A stretch of DNA of 16,875 nucleotides from Methanomicrobiales archaeon (GCA_012520015.1 JAAYPD010000418.1:1-16875); one strand, 5' to 3'. Shown: positions 1 to 8,794, counted from the stretch's first letter. Notes: a model not told the origin generated them from the letters alone. Numbers and translations: made by a program.

Positions 1-228
1 CAAAAAATTTTTAAGACGAATGAGAAGAGATTCGTTTCGGTAATATTTCCACGTAACAATAATTATTGCATAATCTTAAACTTTTTAAAATAATTAGAGG
101 ATTCATTTAATAAAATGTAACTCGATGTAAAGATAAGCCCAAGAATACTCATTTTATAACGACAGTTCCTGCACCTTTCTTCATACGAAAAACCAAGTTT
201 ATTTTGGGATTGGATCTTTGAAATACGA
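1..228. other. AT-rich intergenic stretch downstream of the receiver-PAS histidine kinase
   Basis: No open frame with a credible start or domain is visible here. The stretch is rich in A and T and lies behind the stop codon (TAA at 229-231) of the minus-strand kinase. It would hold that operon's transcription termination signal, but I cannot point to a clear hairpin or long T tract. Confidence 0.4.
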
Positions 229-2595
229 TTATTCCCATTTTCCCTGAGGAATATTCATTTCAAATCTGACTCCCTGTCCAGGTTCACCACATTCACAAAT
301 CGAGATCCCTGTCATGGCAAGAATTTCCTTTATGAGAAATAACCCAAGCCCAGTGTTCTTACCAAAACCTTCTTCAAAGATCCTGTTTTTGTCATCATAG
401 GAAATACCAACACCATCATCCTCATAAACAACTTTCAGATTGTGTAATCCCCTCGCTCCATATAAATTGATTTGGCTGACATTCTTCCCATGACGAAGTG
501 AATTATCTATAAGGTTCTCAAATACTTTTGATATCAGAGGATCGGCAAAAATCCGGGCATCTTCACCTTTGAAAGTATAGAACGAGGTATGGATCTTATG
601 ATGCCGTGCAGCCTGAAATCCAAGAGAACTCAAGGTAAACCATCCGGGTTCCATTACTCCTATCGTTTGATACTCAAAGGTGGTTTTTAATTGCTCGAGG
701 ATATTCGTGCAGGGATCAATGGCCCTCTTTATCAATTCTGCTTCCTCGTGTGGAATATCACCTGAACTAACCAGATCAAGAATGGTCATGACTGTTCCAA
801 GTTCATTTTTAATGTCATGCTGGGTTATTGATGAGAGGATTTTAACCTTATTCTGAGCCTGACGAAGAGCACTTTTTCGTTCGTACTCCTCTGTAATATC
901 CCTGAAAATGGTCATCACAGACATGGAATCATCAATATACACAGGAATTTCTGCAATTTCCACAGGGATTTCAGTACTATCCATCCGTAAAAATTTTCCT
1001 TCGATGAATGGGTGTTTTGTTTCAGCTGCCCTGGAAATGCGATCATTTATCTTTTCTCGGCATTCTGGATGAACAACATCAAGAGGAGACCTTCCCATTA
1101 AGCAGGAAAGATCGTCATATCCAAGAATCTGACAGGCCATAGGATTCGCATAACTTATCGCATCATCCCGATGAATGATGACACCATCTGGAAGGTGTTC
1201 AATAAAACTTCTAAATCGCTTTTCGTTAATTTCAAGTAAACTTTTTTGATTTTCGATTTCATCCAAACTGGTGCGAATTTCTTCATTCTGAGCTGCAATC
1301 TCCTCATATGAAGAGGCGAGATCCTCTACCTTTTCCCTAAGTTGCAGTTCCAACTCCTTTTTTTCCGTAATATCACGGATGGATTCAATAGCTCCGGATA
1401 TATTTCCATCGCCATTATACAGTGGGGCAACTATTGCCCATAAAAAAGCCCTTTTTCCAGCATAAATCTGGTCATTTTGGACTTCTGCAATCAGGTGATC
1501 ATGTTCATTTTTAATAAAATCGTATTTTGTTCGAATTTCAGGATGATCTTGTAAGGCAAGATCGATGAGGGTGGGACAACGTTTTGAATAAAACGGCTCT
1601 GCATACGCATGATTTCCGTGACCGAGGATGTCGATGGCATTTTTCTGAGTCATCCGTTCAATTGCACGGTTCCAGGCGATGACTGTTCCATTATTATCAA
1701 TCGCAAAGGTAGGATCTGGAATAAAGTCAATAATATTTTGAAGTGTCCGGGCACTCTCATCCAAAGCACGGGACTTCCTTGCAAGATCCAGTTCATTTTG
1801 TTTGATAAGAGTTATATCACGAAGCGTTTCAACGACACCAATGAGTTGATCATTTTCATCATAAAGCGGGCTTGCTTTCACCCATACATTTCGTTTACCC
1901 CCTGATCCGAGGCACACTATTGTCTCAGCGGTGATGGTATCCACTTCATGAATAATATTTTCATACCATTCCTGAATTCTGGAATCAGGATTAAAAATAT
2001 GATCCGCAAGAGATAATCTGGGAATTCCAAAGATTCTCTGGGAACAGTCTCTCAATTTGATGCTTAACATTTCCTGTTCTGAATATCCGGTCACCTTTTC
2101 TATGGCACGATTCCAGGCGATCAGATATCCATCAGTACTAATAACAAATGTCGGGTCAGGAAGATGATTAATAATCATCTTTGACTGATGATGCACTCGT
2201 AATAATTCTAGTTCGGCACGTCTTTTTTCAACGGCTTTCTGAATCATATTTACCAGTTCAGCATATTGGGCCTTTGGTTCGCCTCCCTTTTGCAGATAAA
2301 AATCAGCTCCATTATTCAGTGCTTCAATAACGACTTCTTCACGGCCTTTCCCCGTAAAAAGAATAAATGGAACAAAATGTTTTGAATCCCTGAGTGTTTT
2401 TAAAAAAGATATCCCATCCATCTCAGGCATCTGGTAGTCAGATACAATAATGTCAAAAGTTGAAATGTTCAGGGATGATAATGCCTCTTGCGCTGAAGAT
2501 ACTGTTGTTACACATAAATTCCAGTATTTTTGAAGATATATCTGCCCGATCTCCAATAATTCAGGTTCATCATCAACATATAGAACGGAATACAT
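229..2595 (-). CDS. Receiver-PAS-PAS-PAS-histidine kinase (hybrid sensor kinase)
   Basis: A 788-residue soluble hybrid kinase. Seen in sequence: an N-terminal receiver domain (about 1-120) with the acidic pair D8/D9, phospho-acceptor D53 in SDYQMPEMDG, T81 and K103; PAS domains at about 133-265, 285-412 and 460-578; a coiled-coil-like linker (about 412-455); then the kinase core with H-box histidine H593 (QHDIKNEL), an N-box around N694 (FENLIDNSLRHG), a G1 box (EDDGVGI) and a G2 box (NTGLGLFLIKEIL). No transmembrane segment is visible, so it should be cytoplasmic. Known for the family: the kinase autophosphorylates the histidine, and PAS domains bind small ligands or cofactors. The HDIKN H-box is common in methanogen kinases. 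An N-terminal receiver implies input from, or relay to, another kinase. Inferred: it is the last gene of a three-gene minus-strand cluster, 105 bases after the chemotaxis transducer. The start is ATG at 2593-2595; no Shine-Dalgarno sequence precedes it. The ligand and output partner are unknown. Confidence 0.93.
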   Translation of the reverse strand: MYSVLYVDDEPELLEIGQIYLQKYWNLCVTTVSSAQEALSSLNISTFDIIVSDYQMPEMDGISFLKTLRDSKHFVPFILFTGKGREEVVIEALNNGADFYLQKGGEPKAQYAELVNMIQKAVEKRRAELELLRVHHQSKMIINHLPDPTFVISTDGYLIAWNRAIEKVTGYSEQEMLSIKLRDCSQRIFGIPRLSLADHIFNPDSRIQEWYENIIHEVDTITAETIVCLGSGGKRNVWVKASPLYDENDQLIGVVETLRDITLIKQNELDLARKSRALDESARTLQNIIDFIPDPTFAIDNNGTVIAWNRAIERMTQKNAIDILGHGNHAYAEPFYSKRCPTLIDLALQDHPEIRTKYDFIKNEHDHLIAEVQNDQIYAGKRAFLWAIVAPLYNGDGNISGAIESIRDITEKKELELQLREKVEDLASSYEEIAAQNEEIRTSLDEIENQKSLLEINEKRFRSFIEHLPDGVIIHRDDAISYANPMACQILGYDDLSCLMGRSPLDVVHPECREKINDRISRAAETKHPFIEGKFLRMDSTEIPVEIAEIPVYIDDSMSVMTIFRDITEEYERKSALRQAQNKVKILSSITQHDIKNELGTVMTILDLVSSGDIPHEEAELIKRAIDPCTNILEQLKTTFEYQTIGVMEPGWFTLSSLGFQAARHHKIHTSFYTFKGEDARIFADPLISKVFENLIDNSLRHGKNVSQINLYGARGLHNLKVVYEDDGVGISYDDKNRIFEEGFGKNTGLGLFLIKEILAMTGISICECGEPGQGVRFEMNIPQGKWE

Positions 2596-2700
2596 AAAAT
2601 CACATAAAATTCAAGCACGAATACTCAACACTCAGGAGGTTACCTAGAAATAACGGAGCCAGGTTATTGATACTCACCAAAACCTTCTCTCTGAAAAAAT

Positions 2701-5586
2701 TTAAAGAGAAAAACTCTCAACTTCTTTCTTTAACCGCTTAGCCATGTCAGAGATCTCTCCTGAAGCACTTGCTATCTCCTCTGTTGATGCACTGGACTCT
2801 TCAGCAACTGCTGCAAGACCAGTCATTTTTTGTTCTTCACCAGTCACCATCTGTTGAATTACCCTGACATTTTGTGTAACCCGGTTGGTTGCCTCTGCCT
2901 GGTTTTCCGTGGCACGTGTAATCTCCGATACATTACTTTCAGCAATTTCAATGTCTTTTGCAATCTGATTGAGTGATGCGAGAGCATTTCCAACAGATGA
3001 AGAACCGGCAATAATACTATCAAATGCATTTTTCATAGATTCTACAGTCATTTCACTCTCTTTCGTCAGTGTGGAGATAAGTTCTCCGATTTTTCCCGTC
3101 GCAAGTTTGGATTCTCCGGCCAGGTTCTTTACTTCTCCAGCAACAACTGCAAAACCTCTTCCATGTTCTCCGGCTCTGGCGGCTTCGATTGCTGCATTAA
3201 GTGCCAATAAATTCGTTTGATTCGCAATATCCCCAATCATCTGAACAATTTTGCCTACTTCGTTCATCCGGTTATTCAGGGTTATTATCTGATCAGTCGC
3301 TTCACGGGAGATTTTTTCTACGATCTTCATTTTTTCAGTTGCTTCATTCCCCTGATGAACGGCTTGATTCCCATTCGAAGCTATTTGAGCAACTAATTTC
3401 CTAACATCCTGAGCGCTTGCAGAAATCTCTTCAATCGATGCAGAAAGGTCAGTAATCTCATTCGAAACACGATCCAACTCCTGCAATTGATTTGATATCT
3501 CCTGTGATGCCTGCTGGCTTATCAAAGCTACCTGTTGAGAACCCTCCGTGAGGTCCACTGTTGCCCTGCTGATATCTTCAATCGACTGAGCAAGAGATTT
3601 ACTTTGAGTGAGAATGGTGACGAGGACATCATGTATCGCCTGGATAGATGAATTCAGATCTGTCTTCACCCCGATAAGTGGATCTTCATCATATATCGGA
3701 GTTGAAACCGAGAGATTCTTATTTGCCAGAGCGGATAAGGTATCGGCTATCTCACCAATACTCTTCTGCAATTTCTGCTCAAGTTCCCGGATAGTGGTAA
3801 TATCAAAATATACTCCAAGAACCTCATCAATTTTTCCATTCTCATCTGGAAGAGGCAGATAATGGGCCGTCAGGTATAACTTCTTTTTTGGTGTTTCAAC
3901 CAGAAGTTCTCCAGTCACAGCGATTCCTTTTGTGAACGCAAGTCTGAAATCCTCACCTTTTCGTTCAAGAATCTTAAAATCAGTAAGTTTCATGGAAAGG
4001 ATTTGTTCTTGAGAATATCCACTTAACTCTACCCAGGTTTTGTTTGCACGGATAATCTTAAGGTCCTTGTCAAGAATAAATATCAGCCCTGGATTATTTT
4101 CAATAATCATCTGATTTTTATTTTCAAGGGCCTTAATGGACGAAATATCGAAATATGCTGCAAGAATCTCATTAATTGTGCCATCTTCTGAGGGGAGGGG
4201 AACATAATGGAATTGCAAGTGAAGTTTTCCTTTCGGGACGATAACCCCCAGTTCACCGGTCACTTCAGCACCTTTCGTAAATGCATCCATGATATTCCCT
4301 CCTGAACGTTCATACACCTTAAAGTCGGTTAGTTTCATTGAAAGTAGTTGATCCATGGAATATCCACTGACAGTTACCCAGGAAGGGTTCGCTTCAGTTA
4401 TATTAAGACTTTTATCTAGTATGAAGAAAAGAGTGGGATTTTTTTCAATAAGAATACGGTTTTTTTGTGCCAGGGAATGTAAATCGGTCACATCAAAATA
4501 TGCAGCAAGGATTTCATCTATCTGCCCATCCTCTGATACAAAAGGCACATAATGATATTGTAAGTGTACCCTTCCATTGGGAACTTCAACACCGAGTTCA
4601 CCGGTTACTTCAGCACCTTTTGTAAATGCATCCATAATATTCCCTCCCGAACGCTCATATACCTTAAAATCAGTGAGTTTCATGGAAAGGAGCTGGTCCC
4701 GGGTGTACCCGCTGAAAGTCTCCCAGGAAGGGTTCGCTTCAGTTATATTAAGGCTTTTATCCAGTATGAAGAAAAGAGTGGGATTTTTTTCGATCATCAA
4801 CTGATTCTTTCGTTGCAGACTCCGATTTTCGGTTACATCAAAGTATACAGCGAGAAGGCTTTCAATTTCATTCCTGTCCCTTGAATGAAAAACCGGAGTA
4901 TAATGATATACCAGGGCAAGCCTTCCATTTGGAGTATCCAGAACCATCTCTCCTGAAATCGCCCGTTTCTCTCTGATTGCACGGTCGATAGTGTCACCTG
5001 AACGGGAGAAGACCGAGAGATCTTTTAAATTCATTGAAAGGAGTTGTACACGTGAATATCCACTTTTTTGTATCCATGCACTATTTACATCAATGATGTC
5101 AAAGGAAGGATCCAGGATAAGCATCAGGGCCGGATTATCCTTAAAAATCGCATCGTTATCTCGTATTGACAGAGCACTTTTATCATGATCCCCGATCCCT
5201 GAAGGAGTGACCTGAAGACCAATCAGAACCAAATCCTTATCATTCAATGAAAATGTTGAGAATGATGAGAAGGTAAGGAAAATTTCCCCAGGATTTTTAT
5301 CAGGCCCAGTCACTGAAAATCTCCCTGATTCTTCACTTATGCTCATCGGTTTGTTCACGGCCTCTCTATACATAGCATGAAAACGATCCCTCTCCTGGGG
5401 GAGGATTTGAAATGTCGTGCAAAAATCCATGTCAATATACCGATCAGGTGTCTCCCCACCTAGGAGGCGTACTGCCAACAAGGATATCTCCTTTATCTGG
5501 CCCTCTTTCACCAGAACGAGGGGTGAAGGCGTATATCTTATCATCGAATAGTCATGCAGGTTGGAATGATTGTTCATTTTATTCAT
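2701..5586 (-). CDS. Soluble multi-PAS methyl-accepting chemotaxis transducer
   Basis: A 961-residue chemoreceptor-type protein. Seen in sequence: a degenerate PAS-like N-terminus (about 15-128); four PAS repeats at about 144-254, 260-370, 374-484 and 488-600; a HAMP-like segment (about 606-656); and a long helical signalling domain (about 660-961). The conserved hairpin tip is at about 783-826, with the recognisable DIANQTNLLALNAAIEAARA core and GRGFAVVAGEVKNLA. There are no hydrophobic membrane segments, so it is a cytoplasmic receptor. Known for the family: the tip binds CheA and CheW to control kinase activity and so archaellum rotation; helices flanking it carry methylation sites. PAS copies B and C are nearly identical in protein and DNA. 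No CheA, CheW, CheR or CheB gene lies in the window, so partners must be elsewhere. The start is ATG at 5584-5586, with GGGAAG just upstream; a second in-frame ATG three codons on is an alternative. It begins 13 bases after the preceding stop, which suggests translational coupling. Confidence 0.93.
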   Translation of the reverse strand: MNKMNNHSNLHDYSMIRYTPSPLVLVKEGQIKEISLLAVRLLGGETPDRYIDMDFCTTFQILPQERDRFHAMYREAVNKPMSISEESGRFSVTGPDKNPGEIFLTFSSFSTFSLNDKDLVLIGLQVTPSGIGDHDKSALSIRDNDAIFKDNPALMLILDPSFDIIDVNSAWIQKSGYSRVQLLSMNLKDLSVFSRSGDTIDRAIREKRAISGEMVLDTPNGRLALVYHYTPVFHSRDRNEIESLLAVYFDVTENRSLQRKNQLMIEKNPTLFFILDKSLNITEANPSWETFSGYTRDQLLSMKLTDFKVYERSGGNIMDAFTKGAEVTGELGVEVPNGRVHLQYHYVPFVSEDGQIDEILAAYFDVTDLHSLAQKNRILIEKNPTLFFILDKSLNITEANPSWVTVSGYSMDQLLSMKLTDFKVYERSGGNIMDAFTKGAEVTGELGVIVPKGKLHLQFHYVPLPSEDGTINEILAAYFDISSIKALENKNQMIIENNPGLIFILDKDLKIIRANKTWVELSGYSQEQILSMKLTDFKILERKGEDFRLAFTKGIAVTGELLVETPKKKLYLTAHYLPLPDENGKIDEVLGVYFDITTIRELEQKLQKSIGEIADTLSALANKNLSVSTPIYDEDPLIGVKTDLNSSIQAIHDVLVTILTQSKSLAQSIEDISRATVDLTEGSQQVALISQQASQEISNQLQELDRVSNEITDLSASIEEISASAQDVRKLVAQIASNGNQAVHQGNEATEKMKIVEKISREATDQIITLNNRMNEVGKIVQMIGDIANQTNLLALNAAIEAARAGEHGRGFAVVAGEVKNLAGESKLATGKIGELISTLTKESEMTVESMKNAFDSIIAGSSSVGNALASLNQIAKDIEIAESNVSEITRATENQAEATNRVTQNVRVIQQMVTGEEQKMTGLAAVAEESSASTEEIASASGEISDMAKRLKKEVESFSL
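3751..5136 (-). repeat. Four tandem PAS-encoding repeats inside the chemotaxis transducer gene
   Basis: Counting from the NP-(T/A/G)-L residues that open each PAS copy (N151, N268, N383, N498), the spacing is 117, 115 and 115 codons. The units map to 5136-4786, 4785-4441, 4440-4096 and 4095-3751. Units two and three are highly alike at DNA level: for example the 60-base stretches ending near 4440 and 4785 differ at about two positions. Units one and four are more diverged. The pattern fits a recent 345-base tandem duplication on top of an older PAS expansion. Confidence 0.85.
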
Positions 5587-5599
5587 GTTCTTCCCATAA

Positions 5600-7618
5600 T
5601 TATTTAAAGATTCCGATAAAAGCCGGCTTTGATTGGTAATATGTCATTGAACCCTGAATTTCAATTAAAATAATCGTTTTACGCTTTGTTTTAGCATGGA
5701 CATGATAAACGACTGATGATGTTTTATGAGTCAGACGATCCTCCATTGATTTTTTGATTGTCGGAATATCTGCTTCAAGAAAGAACGATAGGAAAGGAAG
5801 GGAACAGAGTTCTTCAAGAGTGTATCCAAGGAGTGACACAATATAGGGGTTTGCATAAAGGAATTTCTCATCCTGAATGATGTAAACTCCGAGTGACAAA
5901 GATTCAGCCAGCTTTCTGAATTTTTCTTCTGATTCCCGAAGTGCATGTTCAGTATCTGAAAGCCTGGAAATATCAATAATTGATACAACGCTCTGTTTTG
6001 TATCAGGGATCATACCAACCGTGATAAATGAACGAATTCTCTGGTTATCCCTGGTGATAAAGGTAAATTCATATTGTGAGGGAATATTCGATGCCCCTTT
6101 CCGGCGGTCCTGGTGATATTCATACATCCGTTTCAAATCTTCAGGAGAAACAAAACTGGTCCATGACATCGAATGTTCGAGATTTGAACGAGAGTACCCG
6201 GATATTCGTTCCATTTCATGATTTGCAGAAATAATGGACGTATCTTCATCCAGCACCATCATGGCCGTTCCGGTTGATTCAAATACCGTCCGATAGAGTT
6301 CCTCTGATTGCACAAGATTAATTTCTACCCGTTTTCTATCAGTAATATCACGACCAACGGACTGATATTCAACACAGGTTCCATGTTCATCAAAAACTGC
6401 ATGGTCTGACCATTGGTGCCACCGGATTCCCCCATCGGGAAATATCACCCGGTGTTCAATAGTTCCGTCAGGGTTTTCAGGGGTAAGGTTTGAAAAATAT
6501 TGGCATAATTCTTTGAGATCTTCTTTCGGCATTATTGGTTTAAATTTTTTACCAATTACTTCATCAGGTGAGATCCCAAAATACGTACAGTACGCATTAT
6601 TAACGAAGATATGTGTTCCATCAGGGTGGTATCGACATATGAATTCGGTCTGTTGTTCAACGACATTCCGATACCGCTCCTCGCTTTCAACAAGTTGTTG
6701 ATCTCCTTTTCTTCGTATGATAGCGTTGATTATTACTTGACCAAATATCCGTAAAGTATTTATTTCTTCATCAATCCAGGATGTTTCCTGTAGCAACGTA
6801 TCAAGACCCAGAATCCCAGTTGTAACTTCTCCGATCTGGATAGGAACAAGGAGTATGGATTTTATATTTAATTCTCCGATTCTACCTAAAAATTTAGGAT
6901 CTTCTGTTTTTTTTCTTGTGACGGAATCACAAAGAACATACTGATTTAGATTTAATTCAAAAAATATGTTATAATAATCAGATAAATTTTCGTGCTGGAT
7001 TTCTTCATATGCAGATTTATATCCGGGTTTACACCAATCATGAGTGATTGAAAAGGTTTTTTTTGTCTCATCGTCCCACATCATGAGATAACATCGATCA
7101 GATCTACATAAGGTCCCAATTTCTTCTAAAGCATCTTCAATTTTTTTATCAATAAAAAGAAAAGGGGTATTCATCAGACCAGTTGAGATTTCAGTAATTC
7201 TTTTTATTAAAGATATCTGTTTCTCAAGCGCTCTCTCTGTTTTCTGCTTATCTACCGCCTTTTTGAGTTTATGAATGAGTTCGATGAACTGAGCCTTTGG
7301 ATCCCCACCTTTCTGAAGATAAAAATCAGCACCACTATTTAATGCATCGATTACAACTTCTTCCCGTCCCTTTCCAGTAAATATGATAAAAGGGGTATTA
7401 CAACCACGTTGTCGGATGTTTTTGAGTAATGTAATGCCATCAATTTCTGGCATCTCGTAATCAGAAATTATGGCATCATAATTCCTTGTAGTAAGATGAT
7501 CAAACGCTTTTTTTGGATCTGAACAGATATCTGCGGATATTTCTCCACTTTTTTCAAGAAAAATCTTCCCAATATTGAGGAGATCCTGTTGATCATCAAT
7601 ATATAATACAGATATCAT
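5600..7618 (-). CDS. Receiver-GAF-PAS-PAS-PAS signalling protein without output domain
   Basis: A 672-residue cytoplasmic protein. Seen in sequence: a receiver domain (about 1-120) with D8/D9, phospho-acceptor D53 (SDYEMPEIDG), T81 and K103; a GAF-like domain (about 135-305); PAS domains at about 310-432 (with the GRDIT end motif), 437-558 and 561-672. No histidine-kinase, DNA-binding, cyclase or chemotaxis signalling domain follows. The third PAS ends at IGIFK, exactly where the usual DIT motif would come. Known for the families: receivers accept phosphate from a kinase, and GAF and PAS bind small ligands. Inferred: it is a phosphorylation-responsive sensor that acts by protein contact, perhaps with the transducer encoded 13 bases downstream or the kinase further on. 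Its receiver closely resembles that of the kinase at 229-2595. The start is ATG at 7616-7618, first gene of the minus-strand cluster. It could be a truncated kinase, but no kinase remnant follows the stop. Confidence 0.9.
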   Translation of the reverse strand: MISVLYIDDQQDLLNIGKIFLEKSGEISADICSDPKKAFDHLTTRNYDAIISDYEMPEIDGITLLKNIRQRGCNTPFIIFTGKGREEVVIDALNSGADFYLQKGGDPKAQFIELIHKLKKAVDKQKTERALEKQISLIKRITEISTGLMNTPFLFIDKKIEDALEEIGTLCRSDRCYLMMWDDETKKTFSITHDWCKPGYKSAYEEIQHENLSDYYNIFFELNLNQYVLCDSVTRKKTEDPKFLGRIGELNIKSILLVPIQIGEVTTGILGLDTLLQETSWIDEEINTLRIFGQVIINAIIRRKGDQQLVESEERYRNVVEQQTEFICRYHPDGTHIFVNNAYCTYFGISPDEVIGKKFKPIMPKEDLKELCQYFSNLTPENPDGTIEHRVIFPDGGIRWHQWSDHAVFDEHGTCVEYQSVGRDITDRKRVEINLVQSEELYRTVFESTGTAMMVLDEDTSIISANHEMERISGYSRSNLEHSMSWTSFVSPEDLKRMYEYHQDRRKGASNIPSQYEFTFITRDNQRIRSFITVGMIPDTKQSVVSIIDISRLSDTEHALRESEEKFRKLAESLSLGVYIIQDEKFLYANPYIVSLLGYTLEELCSLPFLSFFLEADIPTIKKSMEDRLTHKTSSVVYHVHAKTKRKTIILIEIQGSMTYYQSKPAFIGIFK

Positions 7619-7682
7619 GGAAATGGTGCTGTTTTTCTGTTCAAGTAATTTGCAACATGAGAAAGTGGCTTATTTGACTACT

Positions 7683-7692
7683 CACATATGTG
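7683..7692. promoter_or_regulatory. Perfect 10-bp palindrome in the divergent promoter region
   Basis: CACATATGTG reads the same on both strands. It lies 65 bases upstream of the minus-strand signalling operon and 72 bases upstream of the original ATG of the winged-helix/PAS regulator. An operator role is an inference from position and symmetry only; a 10-bp palindrome can occur by chance. Confidence 0.3.
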
Positions 7693-7734
7693 TATTTGAT
7701 AAGCAATAACTTAAAGGATATTGAAGCCGTGCAA

Positions 7735-7749
7735 CATTGCCCAGCAATG
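7735..7749. promoter_or_regulatory. Candidate operator: 6-bp inverted repeat with 3-bp spacer
   Basis: CATTGC-CCA-GCAATG forms a perfect dyad, ending 14 bases before the original start codon (7764) of the winged-helix/PAS regulator. The octamer TGCAACAT overlaps its left arm (7730-7737) and also occurs at 7651-7658, closer to the divergent operon. Position and symmetry fit a binding site for a dimeric winged-helix protein, possibly the neighbouring regulator itself. This is inference; no binding data can be read from the sequence. Confidence 0.4.
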
Positions 7750-7797
7750 CCCGTAATATTTTTATGAAAAATATTGAATCCGATATAATTAATTATC

Positions 7798-7801
7798 TAC
7801 A
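7798..7801. repeat. Left target-site duplication (TACA) of the IS5-family element
   Basis: TACA lies directly outside the left inverted repeat; its partner is at 8943-8946 directly outside the right one. Four bases is the duplication length known for the IS5 group. The exact limits are slightly ambiguous because CTACAGA occurs at both junctions, but every choice yields the same sequence after excision. Confidence 0.75.
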
Positions 7802-7820
7802 GAGAATAGCTAAAAACCTC
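7802..7820 (+). repeat. Left terminal inverted repeat of the IS5-family element
   Basis: Pairs with 8924-8942 on the opposite strand, 17 of 19 positions; the outer 12 bases (GAGAATAGCTAA) match perfectly. Confidence 0.85.
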
Positions 7821-7852
7821 ACCTTTTTATCTGAGGCGATCGAATAATAATA

Positions 7853-8794
7853 GTGGATAACTTTAGCACGTACATTTTTCGAGAAGAATATGAAAAATAC
7901 AAAAAATTGGGCGACACACTTTCAAACATTAGTGATTCTATCGACTGGGAGCGTTTTAGAGATCTAATCTCACCCCTCTACAAAGATAACAAAATTGATG
8001 GTGGACGCCCCCATTTAGATGAAATAGTGATGATTAAAACCTTGGTATTGCAACATCTCTATGGATTATCAGATTATGAAATCGAACGAAATATTTATGA
8101 TCGAATGAGTTTTCGTCATTTTTTAGGTTTTCCAGACACAATTCCCGATCGTTCGACAATTTGGCTATTCAGAGAGCGATTAATAAACAGTAACTGCCTT
8201 GATTTAATTTGGGAAGAATTACAGCATCAAATAGACAATTTGGGATTTGGAATTCATCGTGGAGTTATTCAGGACGCGACTTTTATCACCACAGATCCCG
8301 GTCATGCTAAAAAAGATAAACCGAGAGGTGATGAAGCTCTGACTCGACGATCAAAGGAGGGAACATGGAGTAAAAAAGGGAATAACTCCTATTTCGGTTA
8401 TAAAATGCATACATTAGTAGACAAAGAATTTATGATTATTCGAGAAGTTGGAACCTCGACGGCATCACTTCACGATAGTCAAATCGATCTTACTGAACCC
8501 GGACAAACAGTTTACCGCGATAAAGGATATTTTGGCGTTAAACCCAATGCATCAATGGATAAAACTATGCACCGAGCAACCCGAGATCATCCCTTGAGTT
8601 GCAAAGAAAAACGCCGAAATAAAGCAATATCACGGATCCGCTCTCTTGGTGAGTTGCCATACGCTGTGATGAAACGAATTTTCAAGGGAGGGCATGTTTT
8701 GGTAACAACTATTGAACGTGTACACGTGAAAAACATCTTTTCCTGCTTTTCTTACAATTTATATCGGCTGAATAGTGTTCAAAAAGCTATGTAA
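7853..8794 (+). CDS. IS5-family DDE transposase
   Basis: A 313-residue transposase that cuts and joins the ends of its own element. Seen in sequence: an N-terminal region typical of IS5-type enzymes (about 45-112; GGRPHLDEIVMIKTLVLQHL, then the PDRSTIWLFRERL block); catalytic acids assigned as D141 (IQDATFI), D223 (VYRDKGYFG) and E267 (LGELPYAVMKRIF). The length matches the family, commonly about 300-340 residues, with no frameshift or internal stop, so it is likely functional. The start is GTG at 7853, preceded by an in-frame run without ATG; the reading begins sensibly there, but a later start is not excluded. Only transposase in this IS. Confidence 0.92.
   Translation: MDNFSTYIFREEYEKYKKLGDTLSNISDSIDWERFRDLISPLYKDNKIDGGRPHLDEIVMIKTLVLQHLYGLSDYEIERNIYDRMSFRHFLGFPDTIPDRSTIWLFRERLINSNCLDLIWEELQHQIDNLGFGIHRGVIQDATFITTDPGHAKKDKPRGDEALTRRSKEGTWSKKGNNSYFGYKMHTLVDKEFMIIREVGTSTASLHDSQIDLTEPGQTVYRDKGYFGVKPNASMDKTMHRATRDHPLSCKEKRRNKAISRIRSLGELPYAVMKRIFKGGHVLVTTIERVHVKNIFSCFSYNLYRLNSVQKAM

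Noticed and set aside
1609..1905. Plus-strand open frame of 98 codons
   Set aside because: It lies wholly inside the receiver-PAS kinase on the other strand, whose PAS domains are clear; the plus-strand translation shows no domain and no ribosome site.
2634..2640. AGGAGGT, a perfect Shine-Dalgarno-like sequence on the plus strand
   Set aside because: No plus-strand start codon with a meaningful frame follows; it lies between two minus-strand genes and is probably chance.
3751..5136. Regularly spaced repeats that might suggest a CRISPR-like or satellite array
   Set aside because: The 345-bp period keeps the reading frame and each unit encodes a PAS domain; this is a protein domain repeat.
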